Positions 28,022-38,007 of a stretch of DNA of 64,000 nt are shown here, piece after piece. The first letter of the stretch is position 1; each line of letters starts with the position of its first letter. The notes beneath the pieces were generated by a model that was given only the letters and a program-made list of their open reading frames with translations, was not told the DNA's origin and did no database searches. The translations under genes and the position numbers were made by a program. Origin of the DNA: Candidatus Scalindua sp. SCAELEC01. GTDB taxonomy: Bacteria; Planctomycetota; Brocadiia; Brocadiales; Scalinduaceae. Where the stretch lies: contig SHMT01000003.1 of assembly GCA_004282745.1 (NCBI GenBank), forward strand, positions 62,001 through 126,000, given 5' to 3'.

Positions 28022-31000
28022 TCATAACTGATAATCTCGTTTTGAAATGTCGTTATCGGGTTGCCGTTTGTTATGGTCGCGCTGGAGCGAACATCCTGCT
28101 GATTATAAATGTAGTCGTATTGATTAATGATTTCAGATGATGAGTTTTTGTTTGATATCTGTACCAGACGGTTCAGGGTGTCGTATTGATAGGTGGTAAC
28201 ACTGCCATTTGGGCGCGTGAGACCTTGAACGAGCGGATTGGGGTTTGAAACCTCATATGAATATGCGTAACTATTCGTCCCAACTTGAATGGTTAATAGC
28301 TTGTCCAGATCATCATAAGTGTATGAGACAGTTTGACCTCCCTGTGGTATAACATCTTTTACTCTACCAAGTTCATCGTATTGGTAGGTGATGGTATCGT
28401 TTGTCCACGGGCCGTTAACAGTCGTGCGCTGTGAATTATCATCATAGCCGTATGAATAAAGGCCAATTCCATCCTCCCTTGTTGTAACTCGATTATCGTC
28501 ATCATATTGGTATGTTACCCCGTGTGTATCATCAGAATAGGTAATTGAGGTACGATTATGATTTGCATCATATCCGTAATCGCTAACTATACCCCTCGCA
28601 TTAATGCGTGTTTCGAGAAGGCCTGCGCTATCGTAGGAAAATGTTGTGGATTTGCCATCCGCATAGCTTTTTTTAACCAGTCGGTTATCAAGATCGTATC
28701 CAAACGCAGTAATATTACTCATGGGGTCAATAAGCTGAACCATATTTCCGTCTTCATCATATACATATCTGGTAACCCGACCCCCGATATCCGTTGTTTG
28801 TGCAAGACGTTTGAGGGCATCGTATACATAGCTTGTGGCACGACCTGAACGGTCTGTAACACTGTCCACAAGGTGAGGGCAGCAGCCTGAATAGGTATAT
28901 GTCACGAACATGCCGTCCGGATAGGATATCTTCGTAACGTTATTCAAATTATTGTATTCATAGCTCTTAGTAAGTCCTGTCGCATCTGTATAAGTCGCTA
29001 CCCTGCCGATTGTATCATACGTAAAACGATCAGTTGTAGAACCGTCCCTCGACACACGCAGCAGCAAATTGCCGGAATCATACATATAATTGGTTACTAT
29101 GTCGAGTACACCTTCCGCATCTGTTCGGGAAGTTATCTGGCCGAAACTATTGTACGCAAAGGCTGTCTTGTTACCGAGACGGTCGGTAATAGATGTGATA
29201 TCGTGTGTTTCATTATAAGCCATCGTTACGATACCAAGTCCGTTCTGAATAGTGATCAGATCAATGCCATTTGATGCATATGTTATATTTGTGACATTAC
29301 CTTTTGCATCTGTTACGGATGTAATACGACCTGAATCATTGTATCGATACCTTGTGATATGTCTATGAGGATCAGTAACAGTTGTTAGGTTTCCATTGCT
29401 GTCGTACCCATAACTGACTGCATTACCTTCCGGATAGGTAATCTTTGTTATTTCACCTTTCCCACTTGCAGTAGTATTAAAGTCGTACCTGGTCTTGGGT
29501 ACGTTGCCGCGGAAGTTATTGGTGTTATAATCAATATAGTTCGTATAATATCTGGGACTCACATACCAGCTATATCGACTGTACGCGTTGTAATGGTACT
29601 CCTCCTTCCCACCCAACGGGTCCGTAATAGTAATCCGATAATTCTCCCATGTACCTCCTCCAGGAGGCGGATATGGGTCGGAACCATTGCGAAGGCCATC
29701 AGCAGGTTCTATATAAAACGTCCATGTCCCTCTTTCATTCTCAATACTCGTAAGATAGACATCCGCGTCATAGGTGAGGGTTGACCAGTAACCACCCATA
29801 TCAGTAATCTTAGTCAGATTGCGGTTGATATCATATTCAAAAACAGTTGAACGACCGAAAGGATCGGTAACCTGAGTTACCAACCCGTTTGCGTCATATG
29901 TCAGTGTGGTATCTCTGCCCATTGGGTCTGTAATGGTTGTAAGCTCCACATTGGAATTATAACGAAAGGTAAGGCTCTGCCCGTAAGCATCTTTTTCCTC
30001 AACCAGAAATGGTTGTAGGCTGTTTGTTCCGGAGGGGATGTCATAGATATATACGGTATCGTCAGGAAACCGAAGTTCAAAGTGGTTTTCAGATATTCTG
30101 GTAAGTTTATTATGAATACTATAGGGACTGTTATAGCCTCCTAAACCATCCGGTGTATATACATCACGCCTGCCATCCGGCATATAAATTGTGACATTAT
30201 CACCGGTGTCAACCACAAGATAACTTCCATAGTTAAACTGCCATTTATTGCCAAAAGGTTCATTTCGTGCTATGGCGGACTGGGAATTATAGCTTACTCT
30301 GATCCTTACCGATGGTCCGACAGGACTGCTGTACCACATAGGAGTATCTGAAACAAAGAGATTCATATTTTTCATATTTACTTGCCATGACGGCGCTCCA
30401 CAGTCACCACAACCGCTGGCACTATTTCTGTTTCCCCCACCACAACACCCACCATAGAGTCTCCCCATTTCTCCATCATCCAACCTTATTCCGGGAAGGT
30501 CCATTTTATTAGAAAACACGAGGGCATTGCCACTCCACTCTTTCGAAAATTCATCAGAGGTCTGGTGAAATCTGCTGCCACTCTGCGGGTCAAAGATAGC
30601 AAGAGCATTATTATCTAATTTCTCAAGCACCCAATAATGTCCGCTATCACCTTTACTCCTCCCATTTATCTGGACGATTGCGGGCAGGGGAATATCTTTA
30701 AGTTCCGGGATTGTCAAACGAATACCGGAAAGATTGTATCCATAACCCGCAGCTATCGTCTTGAGCTCTTGTAAGTTCTGTCCCTTAATCGAAGTTGGCA
30801 CTATTTCCATTACCTTTCCGGCAACTGCCCCCTTCCCATCTTTTTTCATTACATAAGCCAAGGCCTGTAAGCCGCACTTAAGCAGAGCTTCTTTTTCAGC
30901 TTCGTATCGAGATATCCTCTGTACCCAGTGCGAGGCATAAGTGCGGTCTCTCCAGCTTATACTGTCGGTTTTCAGACCTGAGAACTGCCACTCCGCATCC

Positions 31001-31812
31001 TTAAAATTATTTTGAACCACCTTAAGGACACCAAGCCGGAGCCGTGCCTTGTTCTTCAGCATCTGGGCTCCAACATAATCGTTATCCCTATTGCTCTCAA
31101 TGATTTGACGAAAACTCTCCTCGGCCTCACTATAACGGCCGTTGTAGCGGGCATCACAACCTACGTGTAAGATAGCTTCAGATGCCCAGGGACTTTCAGG
31201 GTAGTCGGCAACATGCTGCCTAAACATCGTAACGGCCTTTTTGTAATTGTGTCTGTTCCACTCCTGGATCGCCTTGCCAAATGAGAGATTCATCTCGTCA
31301 ATCCTTTTTGCCACCTCCTGAATCTTTCCATCTGCTAATGGTGTTTTGGTTAAATCACGGGAATTAATATCATAGGTTGGATAGAGGAGGCCACCCAATT
31401 GTCCGGCAGCCATGAGCTCCTCCGTGGTAGGAGGTCTTGAGAGATCCAGGGGTCTTACGTTCGGCCTTACGTCAGCAATCTTTGGGGGCTTTGCACTGGT
31501 AACAGCTCCTTCAGATACCTTAACGGGTGAATTTGTCGAGTCTGACGGCACTAAGTCTGCTTTTACCTTGGATCCTTTTGATGTCTTTGTTATCTCCTTA
31601 GGGCCCTCTTCGGAGTCCTTAACAGGTTGTTTTGTCGAATCTGAGAGACCTACACCTGTCTTTACGCCAAATACTTCAGATGGATGAGGACCTTCAAAGC
31701 CCCCTTTCAGGACTAAATAAAAAACAAGTGACAGGCAAGCAATTACAAAGGGTGCAGAAATGATAGAGTATTTGATTTTTTGGCCTGTTTTTTTGTCTTT
31801 GACATATTTCAT
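27955..31812 (-). CDS. RHS-repeat protein with N-terminal TPR and C39-peptidase-like domains, truncated by an insertion
   Basis: This 1285-residue protein has a membrane anchor at residues 15-37 and a Pro/Lys/Ser-rich stretch to about 130. A TPR/Tol-Pal-like region (about 170-300; NYKKAVTMFRQHVADYPES) follows. Next is a C39-like domain with CGLQALAYVM (Cys), GHYWVLEKL (His) and FDPQSG (Asp), about 315-440, and a Cys-rich loop GGCCGGGNRNSASGCGDCG near 465. A long series of YD repeats fills residues about 600-1260. The last residues (DEERVFATAQSVCWPGDG) come from the insertion at 27894-28021, which brings a stop and cuts off the RHS core. RHS proteins form a beta-cage around a toxin; a C39 domain could process or export it (inference). 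It was once one gene with 26964-27893. Confidence 0.8.
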   Translation of the reverse strand: MKYVKDKKTGQKIKYSIISAPFVIACLSLVFYLVLKGGFEGPHPSEVFGVKTGVGLSDSTKQPVKDSEEGPKEITKTSKGSKVKADLVPSDSTNSPVKVSEGAVTSAKPPKIADVRPNVRPLDLSRPPTTEELMAAGQLGGLLYPTYDINSRDLTKTPLADGKIQEVAKRIDEMNLSFGKAIQEWNRHNYKKAVTMFRQHVADYPESPWASEAILHVGCDARYNGRYSEAEESFRQIIESNRDNDYVGAQMLKNKARLRLGVLKVVQNNFKDAEWQFSGLKTDSISWRDRTYASHWVQRISRYEAEKEALLKCGLQALAYVMKKDGKGAVAGKVMEIVPTSIKGQNLQELKTIAAGYGYNLSGIRLTIPELKDIPLPAIVQINGRSKGDSGHYWVLEKLDNNALAIFDPQSGSRFHQTSDEFSKEWSGNALVFSNKMDLPGIRLDDGEMGRLYGGCCGGGNRNSASGCGDCGAPSWQVNMKNMNLFVSDTPMWYSSPVGPSVRIRVSYNSQSAIARNEPFGNKWQFNYGSYLVVDTGDNVTIYMPDGRRDVYTPDGLGGYNSPYSIHNKLTRISENHFELRFPDDTVYIYDIPSGTNSLQPFLVEEKDAYGQSLTFRYNSNVELTTITDPMGRDTTLTYDANGLVTQVTDPFGRSTVFEYDINRNLTKITDMGGYWSTLTYDADVYLTSIENERGTWTFYIEPADGLRNGSDPYPPPGGGTWENYRITITDPLGGKEEYHYNAYSRYSWYVSPRYYTNYIDYNTNNFRGNVPKTRYDFNTTASGKGEITKITYPEGNAVSYGYDSNGNLTTVTDPHRHITRYRYNDSGRITSVTDAKGNVTNITYASNGIDLITIQNGLGIVTMAYNETHDITSITDRLGNKTAFAYNSFGQITSRTDAEGVLDIVTNYMYDSGNLLLRVSRDGSTTDRFTYDTIGRVATYTDATGLTKSYEYNNLNNVTKISYPDGMFVTYTYSGCCPHLVDSVTDRSGRATSYVYDALKRLAQTTDIGGRVTRYVYDEDGNMVQLIDPMSNITAFGYDLDNRLVKKSYADGKSTTFSYDSAGLLETRINARGIVSDYGYDANHNRTSITYSDDTHGVTYQYDDDNRVTTREDGIGLYSYGYDDNSQRTTVNGPWTNDTITYQYDELGRVKDVIPQGGQTVSYTYDDLDKLLTIQVGTNSYAYSYEVSNPNPLVQGLTRPNGSVTTYQYDTLNRLVQISNKNSSSEIINQYDYIYNQQDVRSSATITNGNPITTFQNEIISYDNAQDEERVFATAQSVCWPGDG

Positions 31813-32139
31813 TTCTTGTCCCTCTGAAAATAATAATAATTATCCACTAAATCCAAATAATTCTCTGTTTAGGTCCCTATCTGCTGCGGACAGGAATATG
31901 CATTTCATTTTTTACTCCATGTTCAATATTTTCTCGGTACTTTCAAATAATCGCTTTTCCAAATTGAGAATCATGCTCTTTATTACAATAGCCATTTTAT
32001 CCGATTCCAGTATAGGTATCTCATGTCGCGGAATAGTAACAAAATTATCTAGTTTGTCAATATGACATACTATGACAGGGTAGGACCGCTTAAAATGCGT
32101 CAATTATACTTATCCAAAAACAGATTAAGAAAGTAGTAT

Positions 32140-32500
32140 GAAGCAGCTTTAAGGACAGACAGGGGGAGATTTACCGGGACAAACTGACCGTGAGCGGTTC
32201 CTTGAAACCTTAACGGAAGTATGTGCATGAACCGATTGGACTGTCCATGCTTATGTACTCATGGATAACCATATTCTACCGGAAACCCCGGGATCCAATT
32301 GGGTTGTTGATATGAAGTGGTTTCAAGATACGTACACCCAGAGGTTCATGCTAGAAAGTAGAGAATGGGGGGATTTGTTTTGGATGGACGATAGAAGGCC
32401 TTGTTGGTGAATAATGGCAGTGATGCTTATTTTCTGATTGTTGGTTCCTATATCCATTTGAACCCGGCAAGGGCCGGATTGTTTGATCTAAAAATGGATG
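32140..32500 (+). pseudogene. Degraded REP-associated tyrosine (Y1) transposase, RAYT
   Basis: Across several frames and stops one reads DRERFLETLTEVC, TDWTVHAYVLMDNH, ETPGSNWVVDMKWFQDTYTQ, SREWGDLF, then GSYIHLNPARAGLFDLK, the order found in RAYT/Y1_Tnp enzymes. The HxH metal motif after MDNH is partly deleted. It is clearly inactive. The stretch 31813-32139 before it shows no gene. Confidence 0.8.
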
Positions 32501-32511
32501 TTTTATCGATT

Positions 32512-32793
32512 TTAAAGGAGTCGATTACGCATCTGGTAGAGTGAAGACCATTCGACAAAATCCATATCGTCTCCAAGCTTGCCTGCCTTGAATTCATTAA
32601 AAAAAAGAGTCGATTGCTTGTTGTAATTTCGTTCAAACCTTTTTAACTCTTTTTCCAATCTCTTTATCTCTTCATCATACTTTTTAATTTTATAAGCTAG
32701 CATTTTTGAAATAGTATGAGCTATAAAAGGATCATCACCATGTTTCTTAATAAATTTCTCCAAATTCTTAACCTTTGATAATGTGTGTTCCAT
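32512..32793 (-). CDS. Small coiled-coil, antitoxin-like protein
   Basis: This 93-residue protein is mostly helical and charged (YDEEIKRLEKELKRFERNY) and ends in FKAGKLGDDMDFVEWSSLYQM, a tail I recognise from small proteins annotated as antitoxin-like and usually next to a toxin gene. No toxin partner is visible on either side, so it may be an orphan. The family assignment is from memory and uncertain. The AT-rich 32794-33030 upstream holds nothing I can name. Confidence 0.5.
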   Translation of the reverse strand: MEHTLSKVKNLEKFIKKHGDDPFIAHTISKMLAYKIKKYDEEIKRLEKELKRFERNYNKQSTLFFNEFKAGKLGDDMDFVEWSSLYQMRNRLL

Positions 32794-33030
32794 TTTACCT
32801 CATTTTCAAGCTCATTATTTCATATGTGCACGTTAAGATAATTAATTTAATTTTTTGTGATTTACAACAAATCTATAAAATAATCTATCTTCCAGGTACT
32901 ACAATTGTATTTCGTTTTAGGTTAATGGCAAGTAGATTTTAAATGAGGTGCCAAGGCAAAACCTCTTCAATAATATCCGGTGAGCAATTGTTCTTGCGTG
33001 GTGATTCAGAATGGATAAATGGAAGCTTTT

Positions 33031-34407
33031 CTACAAAAAATATTTTGACACCTTTTCTGGATTCTCATTTAAATAGAGACCGTGTTTATAGAGCAACGCC
33101 TTCATATACTCTACGTGCGACCACATGAGCGGTACTACAAACATGATATATCCTCCCTCTTCCATTGCGGAATCCCGTATCATGCACTTCTTTGCCACCT
33201 CATTATAGGCCATGTGCATATTGTTGGCCTCTTCCAGAATCTTATCAAAATCCAGGTCGTCTTGCAGTATGTGTGGGTCAAATTCCTTGGAGAAATCAAT
33301 CCCCGTTTTCCATTCTGATTGCATAAAGGCATTGAATCTATCACACGTTGAAAGATGTTCTGGTATTTCACCTTTCTCATTTTTGTACCGATCTATAAGA
33401 GTAATTAATTCTTCACCCCGTGATCTATTCCGGCACCAGAAGTGATATTGTGCAAGTATCGCCGTATACTGAAGCCAGGGACCGTTACCCGCATGAGTGT
33501 GAATCTCCTTATCGCCACTAAAGGGGAGATATCTCTGTATCATTCCCAGTTCCGGGTCCCAGAGCTGTCTCTCTATAAAGTCTACACTGTTATCAAGATA
33601 ATCCCTGGTCTCTTTACCAAATCCAAAATAGAATGGACTCAGAAGAGTAAAGTCCGGTTTAAAGTCATAATTCCCTTTTTGGTCGATACGTCTGAGGAAC
33701 CTCCTGTTTGAAACCATGATGTGAAGGAGGTTATGCTTAAAGGCCGACTCAAAGAGAAGGATCTTGTCGGGAATAATATCAGCCACATCTAACTCCCCAT
33801 TAACCTTAGAGAGGAGACAGAATGCCCTGAGATACGCGAAGTTTGTCCAGCAGCTAAATCCCTCTTCAAGTGCCGATTCATGGATTGAGGTTGTTGAAGA
33901 GAAAAGGTTTATTTCGGAATGGTAATAGTTTTTTATTGCGTACTGTGCGGTACAATGAATGGCCTTGAGGAAGGTATCTAAATCTTCTATCTTTTCACTC
34001 CTCTGCTTTGCCGTAAGTAAATAATAGGAGAGGATGGTCATTCCGTGTGCATTGTTGTCCTCCTGTTTATAGATACTTTTTTCCTCACCGGAAAGCGCGT
34101 ATCTCTGCCCAAGATACCCATCATTTCGCAAGGCCTTTAAGACAAATTTTGCTATTGAGCCAAGGAGTTTATATGCGTCATCGGCAAATGTATATTGAGA
34201 GGTAGAAAGATACGCTAGGAGCTCTGAGGCACACGCTACATCTCGTGGATAAAAATAGGGATATCTTGATTCAGGCTTGGCAGCCAATAATACGGTCTCT
34301 CTATCTTCCGTTTCTAAAGAACAGGATTTAATAATCTTGAAATGGGTTTCAAGTTCTGCTTCAAGCTCATTCTGGTCTGTTTGTCTATCAGTTTTTTCTC
34401 GTGTCAT
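33031..34407 (-). CDS. Putative (alpha/alpha)6-barrel glycoside hydrolase (GH63/GH15-like) of the glucosylglycerate operon
   Basis: This 458-residue protein shows YPYFYPRDVACASELLAYL (the aromatic and Arg-Asp motif seen in GH15/GH63-type barrels), DGYLGQRYALSG, EDNNAHGMTILSYYLL, SIHESALEEGFSCWTNFAYLRA and YTAILAQYHFWCRNR. The start at 34407 (MTREKTDRQ) is chosen because GGAGA precedes it. It is the last gene after gpgP and gpgS, which points to hydrolysis of glucosylglycerate or a related alpha-glucoside when osmotic stress is relieved. Catalytic acid residues cannot be fixed without a structure. It may also be a glucoamylase-like enzyme with another substrate. Confidence 0.55.
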   Translation of the reverse strand: MTREKTDRQTDQNELEAELETHFKIIKSCSLETEDRETVLLAAKPESRYPYFYPRDVACASELLAYLSTSQYTFADDAYKLLGSIAKFVLKALRNDGYLGQRYALSGEEKSIYKQEDNNAHGMTILSYYLLTAKQRSEKIEDLDTFLKAIHCTAQYAIKNYYHSEINLFSSTTSIHESALEEGFSCWTNFAYLRAFCLLSKVNGELDVADIIPDKILLFESAFKHNLLHIMVSNRRFLRRIDQKGNYDFKPDFTLLSPFYFGFGKETRDYLDNSVDFIERQLWDPELGMIQRYLPFSGDKEIHTHAGNGPWLQYTAILAQYHFWCRNRSRGEELITLIDRYKNEKGEIPEHLSTCDRFNAFMQSEWKTGIDFSKEFDPHILQDDLDFDKILEEANNMHMAYNEVAKKCMIRDSAMEEGGYIMFVVPLMWSHVEYMKALLYKHGLYLNENPEKVSKYFL

Positions 34408-34561
34408 CGTTCTCCACTTTTTGAGATTTCCCTCGACGGCCAACTCCTTAAGCTCTCACACAAAACCAAATATAGATCATATGATTAAGGCAATCGTAAG
34501 ATGCATGACATTTGTAAGGGTAGGCCTGTAACGAGGAGCTGTCCAAGCTGGTGAAAAAAAA

Positions 34562-35770
34562 CTACTTATTGTCATGCTCAACAGCATCAATAAGCATTTC
34601 AAAAAACTCCGGTATTGCCGATATTACACGGCTCCAATTGGGAATGAGAGGTGTACCAATTGGGTTTTCCAGGAATTGCTCCCCTGCCAACTTTAATCCA
34701 TTTGTGAAGGCTTCAACTGCCTTTGCCTCCTGATGTCTATCGAAAAACAGACCATTAATAGCGGCATCGTTTTCATATCTTTCGATAAATATTTGTGCTT
34801 TCCTGAGATAGGTAATTCGAAGTGTTCTGAAAAAACCGTCACTAAATATGATCCCCGCACTCGCCATTGTGGTGAAAAGGGTCTTGGAGATATCAATACA
34901 CATTTTCATGAGCCCGGTTTCAACATTCTCTTCAGAGAGCGGCTGGTGTTTATGTTCATATGTTTCGCACAGGTCTACCTGGCAGATCCTTTTCTTCGAA
35001 CAATTCCGGTACACCTCTGCCAGAACGCCCACTTCCAATCCCCAATCCCCGGGGATCCTGTTTGCCCTTGCTAAATCCGTAATCATAGAAAATTCCCCTG
35101 CTAGGGGATAGCGAAAGCTGTCAAGATATTTCAGAAAGTCCAAATCGCCCAATAATGTGCGGAAAGCCCTCAAAAGCGGTGTGACGAACAGTCTCGTCAC
35201 CCTCCCATGCATACGGTCCGTAACACGCAGATAATATCCCTTACAGAATTCAAAATCAAGATTGTGGTTAACGACTGGATAACATAAGCGAGCAAGAAAT
35301 TCCCTACTGTACGTCTGAATATCACAGTCATGTAAAACTATTACCTGTGGTTTTTCAATTGCAAGAACATAACCATAGGCCAACCATGCAGATCTGCCCT
35401 TACCATCTTTACCGGCGGATACATTTTCATCGTCAAGGAGTTTATAAAGTTTTTTTATTCTCGTACTGTCATTCCATATCAGCTTTACCTCCTGGGGTAA
35501 GACGGAAAAGAATTTCTTAGCATACTTAAATTGCTCTTTATTAAATCTCCCCAGGGTTACTATTATTTGATTGAGGTATTTAACCTCTTTTAACTCTTCC
35601 AGGATTTTCGGCAAAGCGGTACCTTCCAGTTCGGAAAAGATCGTGGGGAGAACGAGGGCTATCGGCCTTAAACGTGAGAGTTTTTTTATTGCAGCCTCTA
35701 GTTTATTCAGGTCTGTGTTTCCAAATCTGTGTAACGTTGTAATTTCTCCTGGTTGGTGAAAATCTCCCAT
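34562..35770 (-). CDS. gpgS: Glucosyl-3-phosphoglycerate synthase (GT81)
   Basis: This 402-residue protein transfers glucose from an NDP-glucose to 3-phosphoglycerate, the first step to glucosylglycerate. The motifs visible are LVLPTIFSELEGTALPKILE (N-terminal strand and loop), GKGRSAWLAYG, HDCDIQTYSREFLARLCYPV (DxD for the metal) and GDWGLEVGVLAEVYRN, all in the order of the GpgS family, close to the Persephonella-type enzyme. No signal peptide. It lies 22 bp after gpgP. Mannosyl-3-phosphoglycerate synthase (GT55) is less similar in these motifs, so glucosyl is preferred. Confidence 0.8.
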   Translation of the reverse strand: MGDFHQPGEITTLHRFGNTDLNKLEAAIKKLSRLRPIALVLPTIFSELEGTALPKILEELKEVKYLNQIIVTLGRFNKEQFKYAKKFFSVLPQEVKLIWNDSTRIKKLYKLLDDENVSAGKDGKGRSAWLAYGYVLAIEKPQVIVLHDCDIQTYSREFLARLCYPVVNHNLDFEFCKGYYLRVTDRMHGRVTRLFVTPLLRAFRTLLGDLDFLKYLDSFRYPLAGEFSMITDLARANRIPGDWGLEVGVLAEVYRNCSKKRICQVDLCETYEHKHQPLSEENVETGLMKMCIDISKTLFTTMASAGIIFSDGFFRTLRITYLRKAQIFIERYENDAAINGLFFDRHQEAKAVEAFTNGLKLAGEQFLENPIGTPLIPNWSRVISAIPEFFEMLIDAVEHDNK

Positions 35771-35792
35771 TTCTCTTTCCCCCTATTCTTAA

Positions 35793-36623
35793 TTAAACAA
35801 AACCTTTTTTGTTAAACAACCGCAAGACTACCTTATTCCAACCAACAGGACCAATTCCGTCAGCATATCCAAGGTTTTTGACCCTTATGCGGTCATCATA
35901 ATCTCCTGACACCTTTTTTACGAGAAATGGTCTGTCCACCGCCTCTAACATTGGAAGATCGTTTAAACTATCACCAATTCCTACCGTGATAATATCTTCC
36001 TCTGGATAATTTCTTTTAAAGATATCTACTAAAATCCGCACCGCCTTACCTTTATCATTTGCGCCCATAAGGTACTTAAAATTGGCCCCCTCAGTAAAAT
36101 TGAAACCAGATAATAGTATTTCCTTTTGTATCGCTTCTCCCTCTTCAGCACCACCAGGCACAACAAAAGGTAACGTGTATTCTCGTTTCATGGCAAGGAC
36201 AGCTTCTTCTTTTTGTAACGATGTTAACTGAACAACCTCATCCAAAGTAAACTCGTTAATCCCCTTTGCATTAACTCCCGTCCTGCGCTTGATCTTATCG
36301 AAGGCATCTACAAGTTTTCCGTATTCCGTCCCTATTATTATGGTGAAATAGTCACTATCTTCATGATCAAATTTACCTGCTAAATCCTTACATTCTTTCG
36401 GAATATAGATAGCACCACCATTTTCTAAAATAAATGGGTCTCTATTTGAGAGCCTTTTTCTATACACCTCTATCTCTTCTTTGGTTTTACTTGAACATAA
36501 GACGAGAGAGGCCTTCCGCTTATTTACCTGAGAAAGTGCTTCATCTGCATCATGGTGAGAATAGGTATGATGGTCAAGTAAAGTTCCATCTAAATCTGTG
36601 AATATTATTATCTTGACGTCCAT
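35793..36623 (-). CDS. gpgP: Glucosyl-/mannosyl-3-phosphoglycerate phosphatase (HAD, MpgP-like)
   Basis: This 276-residue HAD hydrolase has IIFTDLDGTLLDHHTYS (nucleophile and acid Asp pair), LCSSKTKEEIEVYRK (motif 2), and GIGDSLNDLPMLEAVD (motif 4), with the C2-cap of the mannosyl-3-phosphoglycerate phosphatase/YedP group. It removes the phosphate to give glucosylglycerate, a compatible solute. It sits directly between gpgS and the CDP-alcohol phosphotransferase. Confidence 0.85.
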   Translation of the reverse strand: MDVKIIIFTDLDGTLLDHHTYSHHDADEALSQVNKRKASLVLCSSKTKEEIEVYRKRLSNRDPFILENGGAIYIPKECKDLAGKFDHEDSDYFTIIIGTEYGKLVDAFDKIKRRTGVNAKGINEFTLDEVVQLTSLQKEEAVLAMKREYTLPFVVPGGAEEGEAIQKEILLSGFNFTEGANFKYLMGANDKGKAVRILVDIFKRNYPEEDIITVGIGDSLNDLPMLEAVDRPFLVKKVSGDYDDRIRVKNLGYADGIGPVGWNKVVLRLFNKKGFV

Positions 36624-36708
36624 AGGCTAAATAAATGATTTCACCAATAATGTCCCGGAAAACCCTTCTGTTTCTGAGGAAGATGAACAGATCAACGTTA
36701 TGTTTTGC

Positions 36709-38007
36709 TTACATTTTCTCACCATGGACAGTCAGGGATAGGAGACGTCTCATAGGATGTACTACCTTGAGCGCTATCCAATAGAGATTCGTACCAATTG
36801 CCATTACCCAGAGAAACCATACCATTTGATTAATTCCAATGCAGAGTATAATGATTATGTAAAAAAAATCTTTATTGTTCAGTTTATCAAAAAAAACATC
36901 CGCGCTGTCATTTTGGCTCACCTTCTTTTCAAAAAATGTTGTCAAAAGAAGTGAGACTGAAATACCGAGCACCGCCAGGAGACCTAATAAGAGAATATAG
37001 CCAGAACCATCATTTTTGTAAATTCCAGCGACAATCCCCACAACAATTGCAGCATTGACAATCGTATCGGTAATTATGTCCAGGATCCTTCCCGATTCAG
37101 ATTCCCGATATTTCAACCTTGCAATTTCTCCATCACACTGATCAGAAATAACGGAGAGGAAATAGAGTATCCCTCCCAAAAAACCATACGTAAATTCCCC
37201 TAAGGAGAAAAATAATCCGGATAAGAGACCTAAGATCAAACTGGCAATGGTAACCTGGTTTGGTGTAATCGGTGTTTTTAAAGATAAACGAGAGAAATAC
37301 CTGGATATCCTGCGTATGATATATTTATCAAGAATTGGACTATCTGATGAACTCCCCAAAGACTGATACAGCTTCTTCTCACACGACACAATGCTTTCCT
37401 CAGAGTCTATCTCCTCGTATAAATACTCTTTTACAACAAGAGTCTTCAGATGGTTTTTCCTCTGAAGCAACTCTAACAAACCCTTAAAAGAGAGGTCGGC
37501 AATCGGAGAATCAAGAATATTCAAGATATTTCGGGATGTGGCAATGACACCACCCCGTATCTCATTTTGACCACTGAACTCTCCTTCAGCACTGTTTCCT
37601 GACCTGTTTTCAGATATTTCATTACTAATAACTGTTGCAATCTTATCATCAAAGGTATGCCTTAAAAGTACATGAAGAACACGATAATCAAAGAAGAAAT
37701 TTGCCTTAATGATAAAGAACTTTTCATCTGTGGAAATTTGATCGGCAATCACCTTACCCAAAGACATGCCTGTCTTCCTATCATACCACACCATTTCGGA
37801 CTCAAACTTTTTCTCTTTCTTCATGCTATTTTCGATCTCTTCTCTTAAACCACCGCCCAGTAGAATAAATTTTGTTATCCCTGCCTTACTTGCTGAAAGG
37901 ATACAGTGCTTGTATAATGGGGTCGCTGCAAGCTCCCTTGTGCACCATTGTGCTGTCGTGTCATTTTCAGAGCTATCGGAGAATATTATTATGGCGGTCA
38001 AAGACAT
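36709..38007 (-). CDS. CDP-alcohol phosphatidyltransferase with N-terminal nucleotidyltransferase-like domain
   Basis: This 432-residue protein has an N-terminal domain (about 1-190) that resembles a degraded nucleotidyltransferase: no GxGxRM loop is present (LTAIIIFSDSSEND stands there). The membrane domain (about 230-430) contains the complete CDP-alcohol motif DGEIARLKYRESESGRILD followed by IITD (DGx2ARx8Gx3Dx3D) and several hydrophobic helices. The arrangement recalls IPCT-DIPPS fusions. In this operon the natural substrate would be CMP-aminoethylphosphonate, transferred to a lipid alcohol to give a phosphonolipid. An inositol-phosphate role is an alternative. It overlaps the PntC-like gene by 10 bp. 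Confidence 0.7.
   Translation of the reverse strand: MSLTAIIIFSDSSENDTTAQWCTRELAATPLYKHCILSASKAGITKFILLGGGLREEIENSMKKEKKFESEMVWYDRKTGMSLGKVIADQISTDEKFFIIKANFFFDYRVLHVLLRHTFDDKIATVISNEISENRSGNSAEGEFSGQNEIRGGVIATSRNILNILDSPIADLSFKGLLELLQRKNHLKTLVVKEYLYEEIDSEESIVSCEKKLYQSLGSSSDSPILDKYIIRRISRYFSRLSLKTPITPNQVTIASLILGLLSGLFFSLGEFTYGFLGGILYFLSVISDQCDGEIARLKYRESESGRILDIITDTIVNAAIVVGIVAGIYKNDGSGYILLLGLLAVLGISVSLLLTTFFEKKVSQNDSADVFFDKLNNKDFFYIIIILCIGINQMVWFLWVMAIGTNLYWIALKVVHPMRRLLSLTVHGEKM

Noticed and set aside
34562-36623. Mannosylglycerate rather than glucosylglycerate synthesis
   Set aside because: The phosphatase family accepts both, but the synthase motifs (GKGRSAWLAYG, HDCDIQTY) are those of GpgS.
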